This document shows, piece by piece, positions 8,892-18,761 of a DNA stretch of 64,000 nt. The notes beneath the pieces are model-generated. The model had not been told where the DNA came from and did no database searches. It saw nothing but the letters and a program-made list of their open reading frames with translations. The translations under genes and the position numbers were made by a program. Origin of the DNA: Bacteroidota bacterium (lineage in GTDB: Bacteria; Bacteroidota; Bacteroidia; AKYH767-A; OLB10). Positions within the stretch are counted from its first letter, which is position 1; the number at the start of each line of letters is the position of its first letter. The stretch is from contig JAHEYP010000004.1 in assembly GCA_023251535.1 (NCBI GenBank), positions 113,039 to 177,038 of the forward strand, read 5' to 3'.

Positions 8892-9428
8892 CTATTGTCT
8901 GAAGAATGAAAAACTAACGTGACCGTATTTGCGAGTGTCATTATAATGTGCAATCATGCTTAGGTCATTTCCTGTTGCGTGCTCAAGAATAAATACTCCT
9001 CCTGGCTTTAATAATTTCCTTTCAAACACAATTTTAGTTAGTTCCTCGGCAGGCGTTTCTGCGTAGGGAGGATCGGCAATTATTATGTCGTAGGGCTTTA
9101 TGGCTGTCGACAGGAATTTAATAACATCTGCTTGTATTACGGATAATGCGTTATTGTTATTCAGTAATGCTGCAGTGGTTTTAATGTATTTACAACATCC
9201 TCCATGCATATCTATGCTAGTGATGTCGTTGCACCCTCTCGATAAAAATTCAAAACTCAAACTTCCTGTTCCTGCATATAAATCAAGAAAACTTACCGAC
9301 TTGAAATTATATAAATTATTTATAATATTAAACAATCCGGTTTTAGCGAAATCTGTTGTTGGGCGCACTGGTAATTGTTTGGGTGCAATTAGTTGTTTGC
9401 CTCGATATGTTCCGCTTATAATACGCAC
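8892..9428 (-). CDS. rsmD: 16S rRNA (guanine(966)-N(2))-methyltransferase
   Basis: This 178-aa SAM-dependent methyltransferase modifies G966 of 16S rRNA. It has the family N terminus (MRIISGTYRGKQLIAP), the SAM-binding motif LDLYAGTGSLSFEFLSRG near residue 50, and the catalytic IIADPPYAE (DPPY) motif near residue 117. The length is normal. Its start overlaps the end of the DUF3822 gene by 13 nt, indicating translational coupling. The pairing of rsmD with coaD is widespread in bacteria. Confidence 0.95.
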   Translation of the reverse strand: MRIISGTYRGKQLIAPKQLPVRPTTDFAKTGLFNIINNLYNFKSVSFLDLYAGTGSLSFEFLSRGCNDITSIDMHGGCCKYIKTTAALLNNNNALSVIQADVIKFLSTAIKPYDIIIADPPYAETPAEELTKIVFERKLLKPGGVFILEHATGNDLSMIAHYNDTRKYGHVSFSFFRQ

Positions 9429-10291
9429 AGTGCTTGAGTAAATAATAGATGATATTGTGAACTGCTGATATTACTAAATCCGTATGAGTATTCAATATTA
9501 TCGGGCTTTTCTCCGAGTGATATATAGCGAATATACTTCTGCGCAACTAACCATGCAGATGAGTTTCTGTCGATTTCTCCGTAAACCATCACTTGGTTTA
9601 CATCTGGACTCAATTGCATTTGTTCCATTACATACAGCAAGTAATAAATAAAATCTTCTCCGGTATGTTGTTCAAAGGTATTGCAGAATATTAATTCATT
9701 GCCTTTGCATACTAAGATATCCATCTTATGCTTTCTAACATTCACTGCTAAGAATGGTAATTGACGATGTTTGTTCATCATCAACTGCATTTCAATGAAA
9801 TTAGATTTGGCATTAAATAATATGGCTTCCTTAAATATGTCTCCTGTTTCTTTCAAAAATGATTCAGGTACATTGTATATTAAGTGCGTATCTGCTATTT
9901 TTATATGATCTTCGTAAATATTATCGGATGCATCAGGTCGGCAAACTAATTTCAACGCTTCTTCCATATGTTCTTTGCTAAACAAAGGATCGGGAATAAA
10001 TGTGCTGCAATTACTGTGAATACCGAAAATTATCTTCTCTGCTTGAAGGTTTCCAAGTATTTCGTCTTGTTCAATAATCGATTTGAAAAATCCCGACGAT
10101 GTTCCGCTGCCTTGTATGATGTGATAGTCTTTCATCACTACAACTTTCCTTCTTGCTAGGTCGAGGATGAAATAGCAGAATTGGTGTTCGTCGATCGTAG
10201 CCACAAAAGCCGCTCGCTCGGTCATACCGTGTTCAAACGATTCGTCAACGACTTCGTGCTTAAGATTGATCTGAATTATTTCTTCTTCCAT
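9416..10291 (-). CDS. DUF3822 family protein
   Basis: This 291-aa protein has the features of the DUF3822 family, found in Bacteroidota upstream of rsmD. No signal peptide or membrane segment is seen. The fold looks like an ASKHA/PilM-type protein with repeated beta-strand blocks (HQFCYFILDLARRKVVVMKDY; HKMDILVCKGNELIFCNTF), but this is an impression rather than a demonstrated relationship. It is the first gene of the operon with rsmD and coaD and is divergent from the helicase gene. Function is unknown. Confidence 0.8.
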   Translation of the reverse strand: MEEEIIQINLKHEVVDESFEHGMTERAAFVATIDEHQFCYFILDLARRKVVVMKDYHIIQGSGTSSGFFKSIIEQDEILGNLQAEKIIFGIHSNCSTFIPDPLFSKEHMEEALKLVCRPDASDNIYEDHIKIADTHLIYNVPESFLKETGDIFKEAILFNAKSNFIEMQLMMNKHRQLPFLAVNVRKHKMDILVCKGNELIFCNTFEQHTGEDFIYYLLYVMEQMQLSPDVNQVMVYGEIDRNSSAWLVAQKYIRYISLGEKPDNIEYSYGFSNISSSQYHLLFTQALCVL

Positions 10292-10355
10292 GGATGGTCC
10301 AAAAATAAGGAATTCCTGAATGGCCTATTTTTGTTCCTAAATATAAATTATTATT

Positions 10356-11792
10356 GTGAAAGGTGACATGGCCGCCAGGGTGCGCGCCCTCTTATATGAT
10401 TCGTTATCAGTGGTTCCGACGCAGGGGCAGGAACGCTTTATTGAGCGTTTTAGTCGTTTTGCTGAGGATTCCGACGGAGGTATTTTCGTTTTGAGAGGGT
10501 ATGCTGGTACCGGAAAGACCACTATGATGTCGGCAGTATCGAATGCTTTTCAGAATATTGTCTTGTTGGCACCCACCGGAAGAGCGGCTAAGGTGCTATC
10601 TGGGTATACTGGTCGACCAGCTTATACTATCCATAAACATTTGTATGTTCCTGCCATGAGCTCCGACGGACGCATGTGGCTGCGACCTATTGAAAACAAG
10701 TACAAGAAGACCTTGTTCATTGTTGATGAGGCTTCTATGATTCCCGATGCAGCTATCGACGATGCTGGTTCTGCTTTCCCGGGAGTGAATTTGCTGTCTG
10801 ACTTAGTTAGTTACGTGTATAGTGGAGCAGGATGTAGATTGATGCTGGTTGGTGATACTGCTCAGTTGCCACCCGTCCATTTCGATCATAGTCCTGCGCT
10901 AGATGTAAATCATCTTAGATATCGTTTCAAACGTGAGGTTTATGATACAGAACTTACCGAGGTGGTTCGTCAGCAGCACGATAGCGGAATTCTCTCTAAC
11001 GCCACTCAGATAAGAGCAAATATTAATGAGGAGATTCCCGAAATATCACTCTCCATTAACGGATTTACCGATATTCATCGAGTTAGCGGAGTCGATTTAA
11101 TTGATTTGATGCATGATGTTTATAGAGAGTATGGCCAAGAAAATGTTTTGGTAATTACGCGCTCCAATAAATCGGCTATTCAGTATAATCGTCTAATAAG
11201 ATTCCACCAACTTTGGATGGAAGATGAACTAGGTGCGGGCGATAGTTTAATGGTTGTAAAAAATAATTATCATTGGCTGAGCGAAGAACATAAAGCTGGA
11301 TTTATTGCGAATGGCGACGTGATTTCTATTCAAAAAATACATCGATTTGAAGAAAAATTGGGATTTAGATTTGCCTTAGCAACGGTTGAAATGATCGATT
11401 TTCCTGACGAACCTGCCTACGAGGCTTACTTGATTATGGATACCCTTTCGAGCGAAGCACCGGCAATGACCAAGACTCAACAACAAGCACTATTCGACAA
11501 TCTTCATGAACATTATTCCATCGATGAACCCGATAAACGCCGCCGAAATGCTTTGATCCGAAAGGATCCTTATTATAACGCGCTACAGGTGAAGTTTGCT
11601 TACGCTGTTACCTGTCATAAATCGCAAGGGGGACAATGGCCTGTAGTGTTTGTTGATCAAGGCTATTTGCCTGACGATCAGGAAGGGGTGGAGCAGTTAC
11701 GTTGGTTATATACCGCCATCACTCGTGCTTCTAAACAACTCTATCTCTTAAATTTCAATGAAAAATACTTTTTAGAAGATAATGATTTGTAG
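10356..11792 (+). CDS. RecD/Dda-like superfamily 1B DNA helicase
   Basis: This is a 478-aa helicase. Walker A is GYAGTGKTTMMSAV near residue 49, followed by motif Ia (LLAPTGRAAKVL), Walker B (LFIVDEASMIPD), motif III (MLVGDTAQLPPV) and, at the C terminus, the UvrD_C_2-type motifs V and VI (VTCHKSQGGQWPVVFVD and LYTAITRASKQLYLL). This layout fits RecD2/Dda-like 5'-3' helicases with a short N terminus. The likely role is DNA repair or replication restart. The GTG at 10356 is the track start; the ATG at 10368 is an alternative. It is transcribed away from the DUF3822 operon. Confidence 0.9.
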   Translation: MKGDMAARVRALLYDSLSVVPTQGQERFIERFSRFAEDSDGGIFVLRGYAGTGKTTMMSAVSNAFQNIVLLAPTGRAAKVLSGYTGRPAYTIHKHLYVPAMSSDGRMWLRPIENKYKKTLFIVDEASMIPDAAIDDAGSAFPGVNLLSDLVSYVYSGAGCRLMLVGDTAQLPPVHFDHSPALDVNHLRYRFKREVYDTELTEVVRQQHDSGILSNATQIRANINEEIPEISLSINGFTDIHRVSGVDLIDLMHDVYREYGQENVLVITRSNKSAIQYNRLIRFHQLWMEDELGAGDSLMVVKNNYHWLSEEHKAGFIANGDVISIQKIHRFEEKLGFRFALATVEMIDFPDEPAYEAYLIMDTLSSEAPAMTKTQQQALFDNLHEHYSIDEPDKRRRNALIRKDPYYNALQVKFAYAVTCHKSQGGQWPVVFVDQGYLPDDQEGVEQLRWLYTAITRASKQLYLLNFNEKYFLEDNDL

Positions 11793-11887
11793 AAAAGTTC
11801 GTTGATATTTTATTCGTATCCATTCGTGGTATATTCTGCGTTGCTTTATCTTTAGGCTCTCTAATACGAAGTATTCATTAGGAATTT

Positions 11888-12541
11888 ATGATTATTCAGG
11901 TTGCCGATTTATTTAAGTCTTATTCAAGTCTACCCGTGCTAAAAGGCATCAATATGTCGGTGGATAAGGGTGAAATTGTGTCTATTGTAGGAGCTAGTGG
12001 GGCTGGTAAATCGACTTTGTTGCACATGCTCGGCACATTAGATCAACCGGATTCAGGTACCTTGAAAATCGCCGATATTGAAGTGTCGAGGTTAAAAGGT
12101 AAGGAGTTGGCGAATTTCAGGAATAAGCATATTGGATTCGTATTTCAATTTCATCAGTTATTACCTGAGTTCACTGCACTCGAAAATGTGTCGATTCCAG
12201 CATTGATCGGTGGACGAAGCAAAGTAGAAGCTGAGAAAGATGCGGAGCAGTTATTGGTGAGAATGGGATTAAAAGATCGAATGGAGCATAAACCTTCTAC
12301 AATGTCGGGTGGCGAGCAGCAACGAGTAGCCATTGCTCGAGCATTAATTAATAAACCGGCCTTAATTCTTGCCGATGAACCTTCGGGAAATTTGGATTCA
12401 GCCAATGCGCGCGAATTGCATCAATTGTTCTTCGATTTACGTAAAGAGTTTAATCAAACTTTTGTTATTGTTACTCATAATCCCGATTTAGCCGAAATGG
12501 CTGATAGGATGTTAACGATCAGCGACGGAGTAATTCTTTAA
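11888..12541 (+). CDS. lolD: LolD-like ABC transporter ATP-binding protein (lipoprotein release)
   Basis: This is a 217-aa ABC ATPase. Walker A is [14 protein letters not shown], the Q-loop region [20 protein letters not shown] is characteristic of LolD/MacB-type ATPases, the signature is MSGGEQQR, and Walker B is [14 protein letters not shown]. It energises extraction of lipoproteins from the inner membrane with a LolC/E permease, which is not adjacent here. The length is typical. It is followed 29 bp later by the VWA gene on the same strand, so the two may be co-transcribed. Confidence 0.88.
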   Translation: MIIQVADLFKSYSSLPVLKGINMSVDKGEIVSIVGASGAGKSTLLHMLGTLDQPDSGTLKIADIEVSRLKGKELANFRNKHIGFVFQFHQLLPEFTALENVSIPALIGGRSKVEAEKDAEQLLVRMGLKDRMEHKPSTMSGGEQQRVAIARALINKPALILADEPSGNLDSANARELHQLFFDLRKEFNQTFVIVTHNPDLAEMADRMLTISDGVIL

Positions 12542-12570
12542 TGATCAATTATAAAAACTAATTTGCTACT

Positions 12571-14661
12571 GTGGGAATTTCACTAATAACTGAGTTGCCT
12601 TTCGGATTTACGGTATTCTGCCTGTTGGTAGGTGCTGGTTATTCTTATTTGTTATATCGCAAGGAACAATTAATGAAGGACCTTCCGAAATGGCAAAGCC
12701 GATTGATTGCCGGTGCTCGATTTACCTTGGTTTCATTATTGTGCTTTTTATTGTTAGGGCCAATGTTGAGAGTCGTTTCTCGAGAAGTGGAAAAGCCTAT
12801 TGTGGTGCTTGCTTTAGATGCTAGTAAGTCGATTGTAAATCGTAAAGACTCATCCGAAATTATTGCAAAATATAAAGCTGGAATCGAAAAAGTTGCTTCC
12901 GGTTTGGGTAGCGATTACGAGGTGAAATTACTTTCCTTCGGCGATCATGTACGTGATAATTTTGATTTTAATTTCGCTGATAAAGAGACTGATTTCTCAG
13001 GCTTATACAGAGATTTAGATGCCAAATTTGCCAATAGAAATGTTGGTGCGATTGTTATTGCCAGTGATGGATTATACAATGAGGGAAGTAATCCCGTTTA
13101 TGGTCCCGACCGATTAAAAGTACCTGTATACACAATCGCGCTTGGCGATACTACTATTCGAAAAGATATTGTTATTTCTAAGGTAAACGCAAATAAGATG
13201 GCTTTCTTAGGAAATAATTTTCCCATGGAGGTTTGGGTCGATGCTCGTCAAGCTGCAGCCGCTTCTTTGACTCTTTCCGTTTCAGAAGATAGTGCTAGAT
13301 TATTCACACGTGCCATATCTGTTTCAGGAAATAATTTTCATACGTCAGTACCACTGTTCCTCGATGCAAAAAAGAAAGGTATTCATCATTATGTAGTTAG
13401 TATTACTCAATTGGAAGGAGAGGTTACTTATACCAATAATATTCGTGATGTATTTGTTGAAGTTGTTGAGAATAAACAAAAAATTCTGATTGTTTCAGCA
13501 GCACCAAATCCCGATGAAAGTGCGTTAAAAAACGCCATTGAAATGAGTCCGAATTATGAAGTATCGATAATCGCTCCTGCTGACTTTACTGGTAGAATCA
13601 ACGACTTTAGCTTAGCTATTTTACACGGTTTACCTTCGCAACGTGCTGATGCTTCTAACCTAATTGAAAAATTTAAAGCGGCACGTATTCCGATGTGGTT
13701 TATCTTGAGCGCAAACACAACTGTTAGCGATTTTAATAACATTAGAGCGGGAATTCAAATCGCTGATAACAGAGGATCATTAAACGAAATGCAAGCCGTT
13801 CCTGCAGGTAATTTCTCCTTATTCAATGTGAGTGATGATTTGCTGAAACAAATTGATGAATGGCCTCCATTGAAAGGTCCTTTCGGTGTATATTCTTCTA
13901 ACGGTAATGCCTATTCGTTATTTAATCAAAAGATTGGTGCTGTTGTTACTAAACAACCTTTGCTTTCTTTTGCTGATGCTGATGGCGTTAAATACGCAGT
14001 CTTGGGTGGTGAAGGGTTGTGGAAGTGGAGATTAGCCGACTTTAGCTCAAATGGTTCTCACGACCGTTCTAATGAGTTGATATCAAAAATTGTTCAGTAC
14101 TTAAGCGCAAAAGAAAATAGAAGTCCATTTCGTGTTATTGTAAAAAATAGCTTTAAAGAAAATGAACCTTTGGTTTTTGATGCTGAATTGTATAATCAGT
14201 CGGAGCAACCTGTAAATGATCCCGAAGCTCATTTAACAATCTATAATTCGAAAGGAGACCAATTCCCGTATGTTTTTTCTCGTATTGAGAATACTTATTC
14301 ATTGAATGTTGGGCAATTTCCTGTAGGTAATTACAAGTATAAAGCAGAGGTTAAACTAGGTGATAAACTATATGCACAACAAGGAGAATTCAGTGTGAAT
14401 GCATTACAACTAGAAACCTCAAATACTGTAGCAGATCATCAATTGCTATATGCATTATCGCAGAAGTCAGGTGCTATTTCCATTTTGCCTGGTGACGAAG
14501 ATAAATTAATTGATGCGCTGAAGACAAGAGAGGATCTTAAACCTGTCTCTTTTACGCATAAGAAGTTAGAAGATTTGGTAAATCTGCCTTGGGTATTTTT
14601 CTTGATGATGTTATTGCTCTCTATTGAGTGGTTCATTAGAAAGAGAGCAGGGGCATATTAA
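12571..14661 (+). CDS. Membrane-anchored VWA-domain protein (BatA-like architecture)
   Basis: This is a 696-aa protein starting at a GTG. Two hydrophobic helices lie within the first 70 residues (FTVFCLLVGAGYSYLLY; FTLVSLLCFLLLGPML). A von Willebrand A-like domain follows with a MIDAS metal site: LALDASKSIV (DxSxS) near residue 90 and VIASDGLYNEGSNP near residue 165. The centre and C-terminal part are beta-rich, presumably periplasmic, and a final transmembrane helix (WVFFLMMLLLSIEWFIR) ends in a basic tail. Related proteins occur widely in Bacteroidota near Bat-type operons, but no moxR or bat genes are visible here. Function is unknown. Confidence 0.8.
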   Translation: MGISLITELPFGFTVFCLLVGAGYSYLLYRKEQLMKDLPKWQSRLIAGARFTLVSLLCFLLLGPMLRVVSREVEKPIVVLALDASKSIVNRKDSSEIIAKYKAGIEKVASGLGSDYEVKLLSFGDHVRDNFDFNFADKETDFSGLYRDLDAKFANRNVGAIVIASDGLYNEGSNPVYGPDRLKVPVYTIALGDTTIRKDIVISKVNANKMAFLGNNFPMEVWVDARQAAAASLTLSVSEDSARLFTRAISVSGNNFHTSVPLFLDAKKKGIHHYVVSITQLEGEVTYTNNIRDVFVEVVENKQKILIVSAAPNPDESALKNAIEMSPNYEVSIIAPADFTGRINDFSLAILHGLPSQRADASNLIEKFKAARIPMWFILSANTTVSDFNNIRAGIQIADNRGSLNEMQAVPAGNFSLFNVSDDLLKQIDEWPPLKGPFGVYSSNGNAYSLFNQKIGAVVTKQPLLSFADADGVKYAVLGGEGLWKWRLADFSSNGSHDRSNELISKIVQYLSAKENRSPFRVIVKNSFKENEPLVFDAELYNQSEQPVNDPEAHLTIYNSKGDQFPYVFSRIENTYSLNVGQFPVGNYKYKAEVKLGDKLYAQQGEFSVNALQLETSNTVADHQLLYALSQKSGAISILPGDEDKLIDALKTREDLKPVSFTHKKLEDLVNLPWVFFLMMLLLSIEWFIRKRAGAY

Positions 14662-15372
14662 CTAACTACCTATTCTTACCTGACTACCTAAAAAGTAAGG
14701 TTTTTTGTTTAACAGATAAAGATCTAATACGACCATTGCTCTTGCAAAATATTCCCTAACTCTAACTTTTAATGTAAAGTCGTCAGGAGGATCAACTGCA
14801 TTGTAAGCAACTGCATCAATATCATTGAAACGAGCGATATAAATGGCTCTTTCATTGTGAAATTCTTGAGATATAATAGTGAATTTTTTTAATCCGAAAA
14901 CTTTCTTCGCTCGAACTACTGAATCTAAAGTTCGAAACCCCGCAAAGTCCATGATAATCGATGTATCGGGTATTCCTGCTCTCATTAACTCGCGACGCAT
15001 TTCTCGTGGTTCATTATAGCTGAAATAGCGGTTATCTCCACTTACCAAGATATATCTTATTTTGCCAGAGAAGAATAGGGCAGAAGCGGCTTTGATTCGA
15101 TAATAAAAAAAAGGATTTTGTGATCCGTTGGTAAGATGCCTGCTAGTGCCTAATAGCACTCCTACTTTATTAGCAGGAATTTTATTGAGGTCAGTATAAA
15201 TATATCCTTTTGATCCTTCTTCAACGGCATTATTGCATTGTCGTGTGATAATGATGGCAGCAATAAAAAAAATTGAAAACGAAATTTTAAATGCCTTGGA
15301 TTTGAAAAAATACAATGCTCCTTCCTTAAAATTAGAAAGTACTTTTATGAAAATAGCTTTGTCAAATTGCAT
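14662..15372 (-). CDS. SanA/YdcF-like (DUF218) envelope protein
   Basis: This 236-aa protein has one N-terminal transmembrane helix (FKISFSIFFIAAIIITRQC) and a DUF218 domain. Recognisable elements are VGVLLGTSRHLTNGSQNPFFYYRIKAA, ILVSGDNRYFSYNEPREMRRELMRAGI and FTIISQEFHNERAIYIA, which closely follow the E. coli SanA pattern. SanA affects envelope permeability and vancomycin resistance at high temperature; the enzymatic activity is unknown. It is convergent with the VWA gene, with only the stop codons between them. Confidence 0.87.
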   Translation of the reverse strand: MQFDKAIFIKVLSNFKEGALYFFKSKAFKISFSIFFIAAIIITRQCNNAVEEGSKGYIYTDLNKIPANKVGVLLGTSRHLTNGSQNPFFYYRIKAASALFFSGKIRYILVSGDNRYFSYNEPREMRRELMRAGIPDTSIIMDFAGFRTLDSVVRAKKVFGLKKFTIISQEFHNERAIYIARFNDIDAVAYNAVDPPDDFTLKVRVREYFARAMVVLDLYLLNKKPYFLGSQVRIGS

Positions 15373-15661
15373 TTTGCTCCGGTGGTCGATTATTTTATTT
15401 AACGTTTAATCATGTATGCCGGGTTACACCCATTTGAACGATTTCATTTTCTGACCTTGTGAAATTAGGTAATTTCATTTTGATATCCATTTTAAAATTG
15501 TTTTTTCAGAACAAAATTCGAACGATTAAGTGCCTGAATTAGAGTTGTGATGGCAATTTGTTTTCTTGTATTTTCCTAACTTTCCTTTACGTAATTACCC
15601 TCATTTGATTCACTTATAATTATTTTGGTTACATTTGTTTACACACCCAAACCCTCAAACC

Positions 15662-17542
15662 ATGAAATTTTATTTACGTTTACTATTACTACTTTGCTTA
15701 TCACTGCAGGTCAAGGCTCAAAATCCTTCGCTCATTGCAGTACCGTATTCAACGGGATTAATAAAACCAGTTTGTATCACAAATTGCAAAGATTCTCGAT
15801 TGTTTGTTGTTGAACAAGACGGTCGAATTCGTATAATCAATAACGGCACTTTGGTTACAACTCCATATCTCGATATTAATCCTGTTGTAGGTTCTTCGGG
15901 AAATGAACAAGGTTTATTAGGAGTTGCATTTCATCCTAACTATAAATCAAACGGTTACTTTTATGTGAATTATACCAATAATAATGGCAATACAGTTATT
16001 GCTCGTTATAGTGTAAATCCTGCCGATTCTAATCTTGCGCTTGCAAATAGCGAACTTGTTTTATTAACGATTGCACAGCCATATTCTAATCACAATGGTG
16101 GCGATTTAGCATTTGGTCCCGATGGATATTTGTATATTGGTACGGGTGATGGTGGAAGCGCTAATGATCCAGGAAACCGTGGACAAGATACAACTCAATT
16201 CTTAGGTAAAATGTTGAGAATTGATGTCGATCATGGTACATTATATGCCATTCCTTCCGATAATCCTTTTGCTAATAGTACTACTGCCGTTCGTGAAATT
16301 TGGAATGTAGGTATGCGTAATCCTTGGCGATTCGATTTTGATAATCTTACTGGCGATTTATGGATTGGTGATGTTGGTCAAAATATTTGGGAAGAGGTCG
16401 ATTTTCAAGCTGTAGGAACTGGAAGCGGAAAGAATTACGGATGGAGATGTTATGAAGGGAATGCAGCTTTTAATACTGCTGGATGTGCTGCACAAAGTAA
16501 TTATGAATCGCCAGCTTATGTATATCAACATACAGGTGGAAATTGCTCGATTTCTGGCGGAGCCATTTATCGTGGCGGGAAATATGCTAATATGTTCGGG
16601 TATTATGTGTTTACCGATTTTTGCGTTTCATCTCTTCGTACGTTGAAGCGTGATACTACTTCTTTCTCTTATCTCCAGCATGCAACTTTATCGGGAATAA
16701 GTTTGAGCTGTTTTGGTGAAGATAACCAAGGTGAAATTTATACTGGAAGTTTATATACCGGTGCAATTTATCATATAGTTGATACTTCTTCTTGTGCTCC
16801 AGTTGCATTTATTAGTGATCAAGATACGCTTCATGTATGCGATACTTTGATTACCTTATATACTCCTGCAAACGATTCTAATATGTACAATTGGAAGTTT
16901 AATGGAAGTGTTATTTCTGGTGCTAATTCAAATTCGTATGAAGCAAATCAAAGCGGTGAATACATTGTAATAGTTACTAGCTTAGCTACATTTTGTTCAA
17001 GTACCGATACTGTGGTTGTGGATTTAAAAACACCTGCTCCTGCAGCTTCGATCAGTGGACTCGACACTTTATATTGCATTTTCCAATCACCTGTGAATTT
17101 GATTTTAGATCCTCCGGGAGGATCGATTTCGGGTGTTGGTGTTACTGGTGGAACATTTGAACCTTCATTGGCTGGAGCAGGTACTTTTACATTGAATTAT
17201 GTTTATGAAGCTCCCAATGGTTGTACAAGTTCTGCTTCACAACAGGTGAGTGTTTACGATTGCTCAGGATTGAGTAGTGTAGATCGTTCTTTATTGCTAA
17301 AAGTTTATCCTAATCCTTCGAATAACATTTTTAATATTGATCTCGAGATTATTTCATCTGACATAATTACTGTCTCATTAAGCGACTTGGCAGGTAGAGT
17401 AGTGTCAGAAAAGAAATATCAAGTAAATTCTGGTATCCAAAAAATCGGATTCGATATTTCTTCTGTGATGAACGGAAATTATGTGATGAAAATTTCGGGA
17501 AACCAACGATCAGCTGTTGTGCCGGTCACTGTGATTCGATAA
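15662..17542 (+). CDS. Secreted PQQ-dependent glucose/sorbosone dehydrogenase-like protein with T9SS sorting domain
   Basis: The track start (15635, TTG) is too early. The ATG at 15662 gives a clear signal peptide (MKFYLRLLLLLCLSLQVKAQ). Residues about 25-375 are a six-bladed GSDH-type beta-propeller, with LIAVPYSTGLIKPVCITN, EQGLLGVAFHPNY, HNGGDLAFGPDGYLYIGTGDGG and GMRNPWRFDFD as family landmarks. An Ig-like region follows (about 380-540), and the last 80 residues are a type A T9SS sorting domain (LKVYPNPSNNIFNIDLE ... NGNYVMKISG). It probably oxidises extracellular sugars if PQQ is available; many Bacteroidota relatives are uncharacterised. Secretion through the outer membrane by T9SS is inferred from the tail. 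Confidence 0.88.
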   Translation: MKFYLRLLLLLCLSLQVKAQNPSLIAVPYSTGLIKPVCITNCKDSRLFVVEQDGRIRIINNGTLVTTPYLDINPVVGSSGNEQGLLGVAFHPNYKSNGYFYVNYTNNNGNTVIARYSVNPADSNLALANSELVLLTIAQPYSNHNGGDLAFGPDGYLYIGTGDGGSANDPGNRGQDTTQFLGKMLRIDVDHGTLYAIPSDNPFANSTTAVREIWNVGMRNPWRFDFDNLTGDLWIGDVGQNIWEEVDFQAVGTGSGKNYGWRCYEGNAAFNTAGCAAQSNYESPAYVYQHTGGNCSISGGAIYRGGKYANMFGYYVFTDFCVSSLRTLKRDTTSFSYLQHATLSGISLSCFGEDNQGEIYTGSLYTGAIYHIVDTSSCAPVAFISDQDTLHVCDTLITLYTPANDSNMYNWKFNGSVISGANSNSYEANQSGEYIVIVTSLATFCSSTDTVVVDLKTPAPAASISGLDTLYCIFQSPVNLILDPPGGSISGVGVTGGTFEPSLAGAGTFTLNYVYEAPNGCTSSASQQVSVYDCSGLSSVDRSLLLKVYPNPSNNIFNIDLEIISSDIITVSLSDLAGRVVSEKKYQVNSGIQKIGFDISSVMNGNYVMKISGNQRSAVVPVTVIR

Positions 17543-17550
17543 TCGATAAA

Positions 17551-17588
17551 AAAAAGAAAGAGCGACTGTTTAGTCGCTCTTTCTTTTT
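17551..17588. terminator. Strong bidirectional terminator
   Basis: A perfect 17-bp stem (AAAAAGAAAGAGCGACT and its complement) with a 4-nt loop lies between two convergent genes. Its right end overlaps the stop codon of the alcohol dehydrogenase gene. Confidence 0.9.
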
Positions 17589-18747
17589 AATAACTCATCT
17601 CTATAATTTTCTTAACATCCGATGGCGTTATGTCTTTTCGCTCTCCTAAAGCTATCCATCCTCTAGCTTCTAAAGCCGCTGCTACTTTTTCTGCTGTTCC
17701 TTGATATGATTCGGTGTATTGCGATAGCTTTGTTGCAACCCCAAGTTCATTGAAGAAGGCTTCTGTTTTGGCAATTGCTTGCTCAGCCTTTTCTTCGGTA
17801 CTGCCTACCGTTAGTCCCCATACTCGTTCACCATATTGGGCTAACTTTTCTTTCTTGTTTTCCAATTTATAACGATAATGACGAGGTGCGATAATTGCTA
17901 ATGTTCTAGCATGATCAATTCCGTACATTGCCGTAAGTTCATGTCCCATGGCATGTATTGCCCAGTCTGTTGGTACTCCTTTTTGAATCAGTCCGTTTAA
18001 TGCCATTGTACAGCACCACATAAAGTCGCATGCCGCTTCGTAGTTGCTCGTATCTTTCGATATTACAGGAGCGATTTCTATCAATGTCTGCATGATACTT
18101 TCAGCAAATCGGTCTTGTAATTTGGCTTGAATAGGGTAGGTCATATATTGTTCCATCACATGCGTGAAGGCATCAATAATTCCATTCTGGATTTGTCGAG
18201 GTGGAATCGATTTTATCGCTTCAGGATCTAGTATCGAAAATTGAGGAAATAATCCTGGTCCGCCCATTCCTAATTTTTCACCTGTCTCTTCGCGAGTAAT
18301 AACCGCACCTGAATTCATTTCAGATCCTGTTGCAGGTAACGTCAAAACCGTTCCGAAAGGCATTGCTGTTTCAGTCCGAATATTGTTTTTAAGAATATCC
18401 CAAGGTTCCTCTCCTTTGTAGAGTGCAGCCGATGCTAAAAATTTAGTTGCATCTATAACAGAACCTCCTCCAACTGCTAGTAAATAGTTAATGTTTTCCT
18501 TTTTGATGATATCAAGTGCTTTCAATAACACCGAATATTCTGGATTAGCTGGGATGCCTCCAAATTCTTTGAAGTTATATCCGCTAAGTGCCGATATGAC
18601 TTGCTCGTATACTCCGTTTGTTTTGATACTTCCTCCGCCATATAGAACTAGGACTTTCGCATCTTTGGGGATCTCGGTACTGATTTTTATGATGGTATTT
18701 TTCCCGAAAATTATTTTCGTGGGATTCTTAAATTCGAAATTGTTCAT
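17587..18747 (-). CDS. Iron-containing (group III) alcohol dehydrogenase, YqhD/BdhA-like
   Basis: This is a 386-aa NAD(P)H-dependent aldehyde reductase/alcohol dehydrogenase. The start FEFKNPTKIIFGKN is typical of the family. The nucleotide motif GGGSVIDATKFLA lies near residue 94, and the metal-binding histidine region HAMGHELTAMYGIDHARTLAII near residue 265. The best resemblance is to YqhD/butanol dehydrogenases, which reduce short-chain and lipid-derived aldehydes with NADPH. The substrate is not defined. It is followed by nothing co-directional and preceded closely (14 bp) by the membrane-protein gene. Confidence 0.92.
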   Translation of the reverse strand: MNNFEFKNPTKIIFGKNTIIKISTEIPKDAKVLVLYGGGSIKTNGVYEQVISALSGYNFKEFGGIPANPEYSVLLKALDIIKKENINYLLAVGGGSVIDATKFLASAALYKGEEPWDILKNNIRTETAMPFGTVLTLPATGSEMNSGAVITREETGEKLGMGGPGLFPQFSILDPEAIKSIPPRQIQNGIIDAFTHVMEQYMTYPIQAKLQDRFAESIMQTLIEIAPVISKDTSNYEAACDFMWCCTMALNGLIQKGVPTDWAIHAMGHELTAMYGIDHARTLAIIAPRHYRYKLENKKEKLAQYGERVWGLTVGSTEEKAEQAIAKTEAFFNELGVATKLSQYTESYQGTAEKVAAALEARGWIALGERKDITPSDVKKIIEMSY

Positions 18748-18761
18748 GTGAATGATTGACT

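Noticed and set aside
9343-9546. 67-aa minus-strand ORF at the rsmD/DUF3822 overlap
   Set aside because: Out-of-frame shadow of two well-supported genes.
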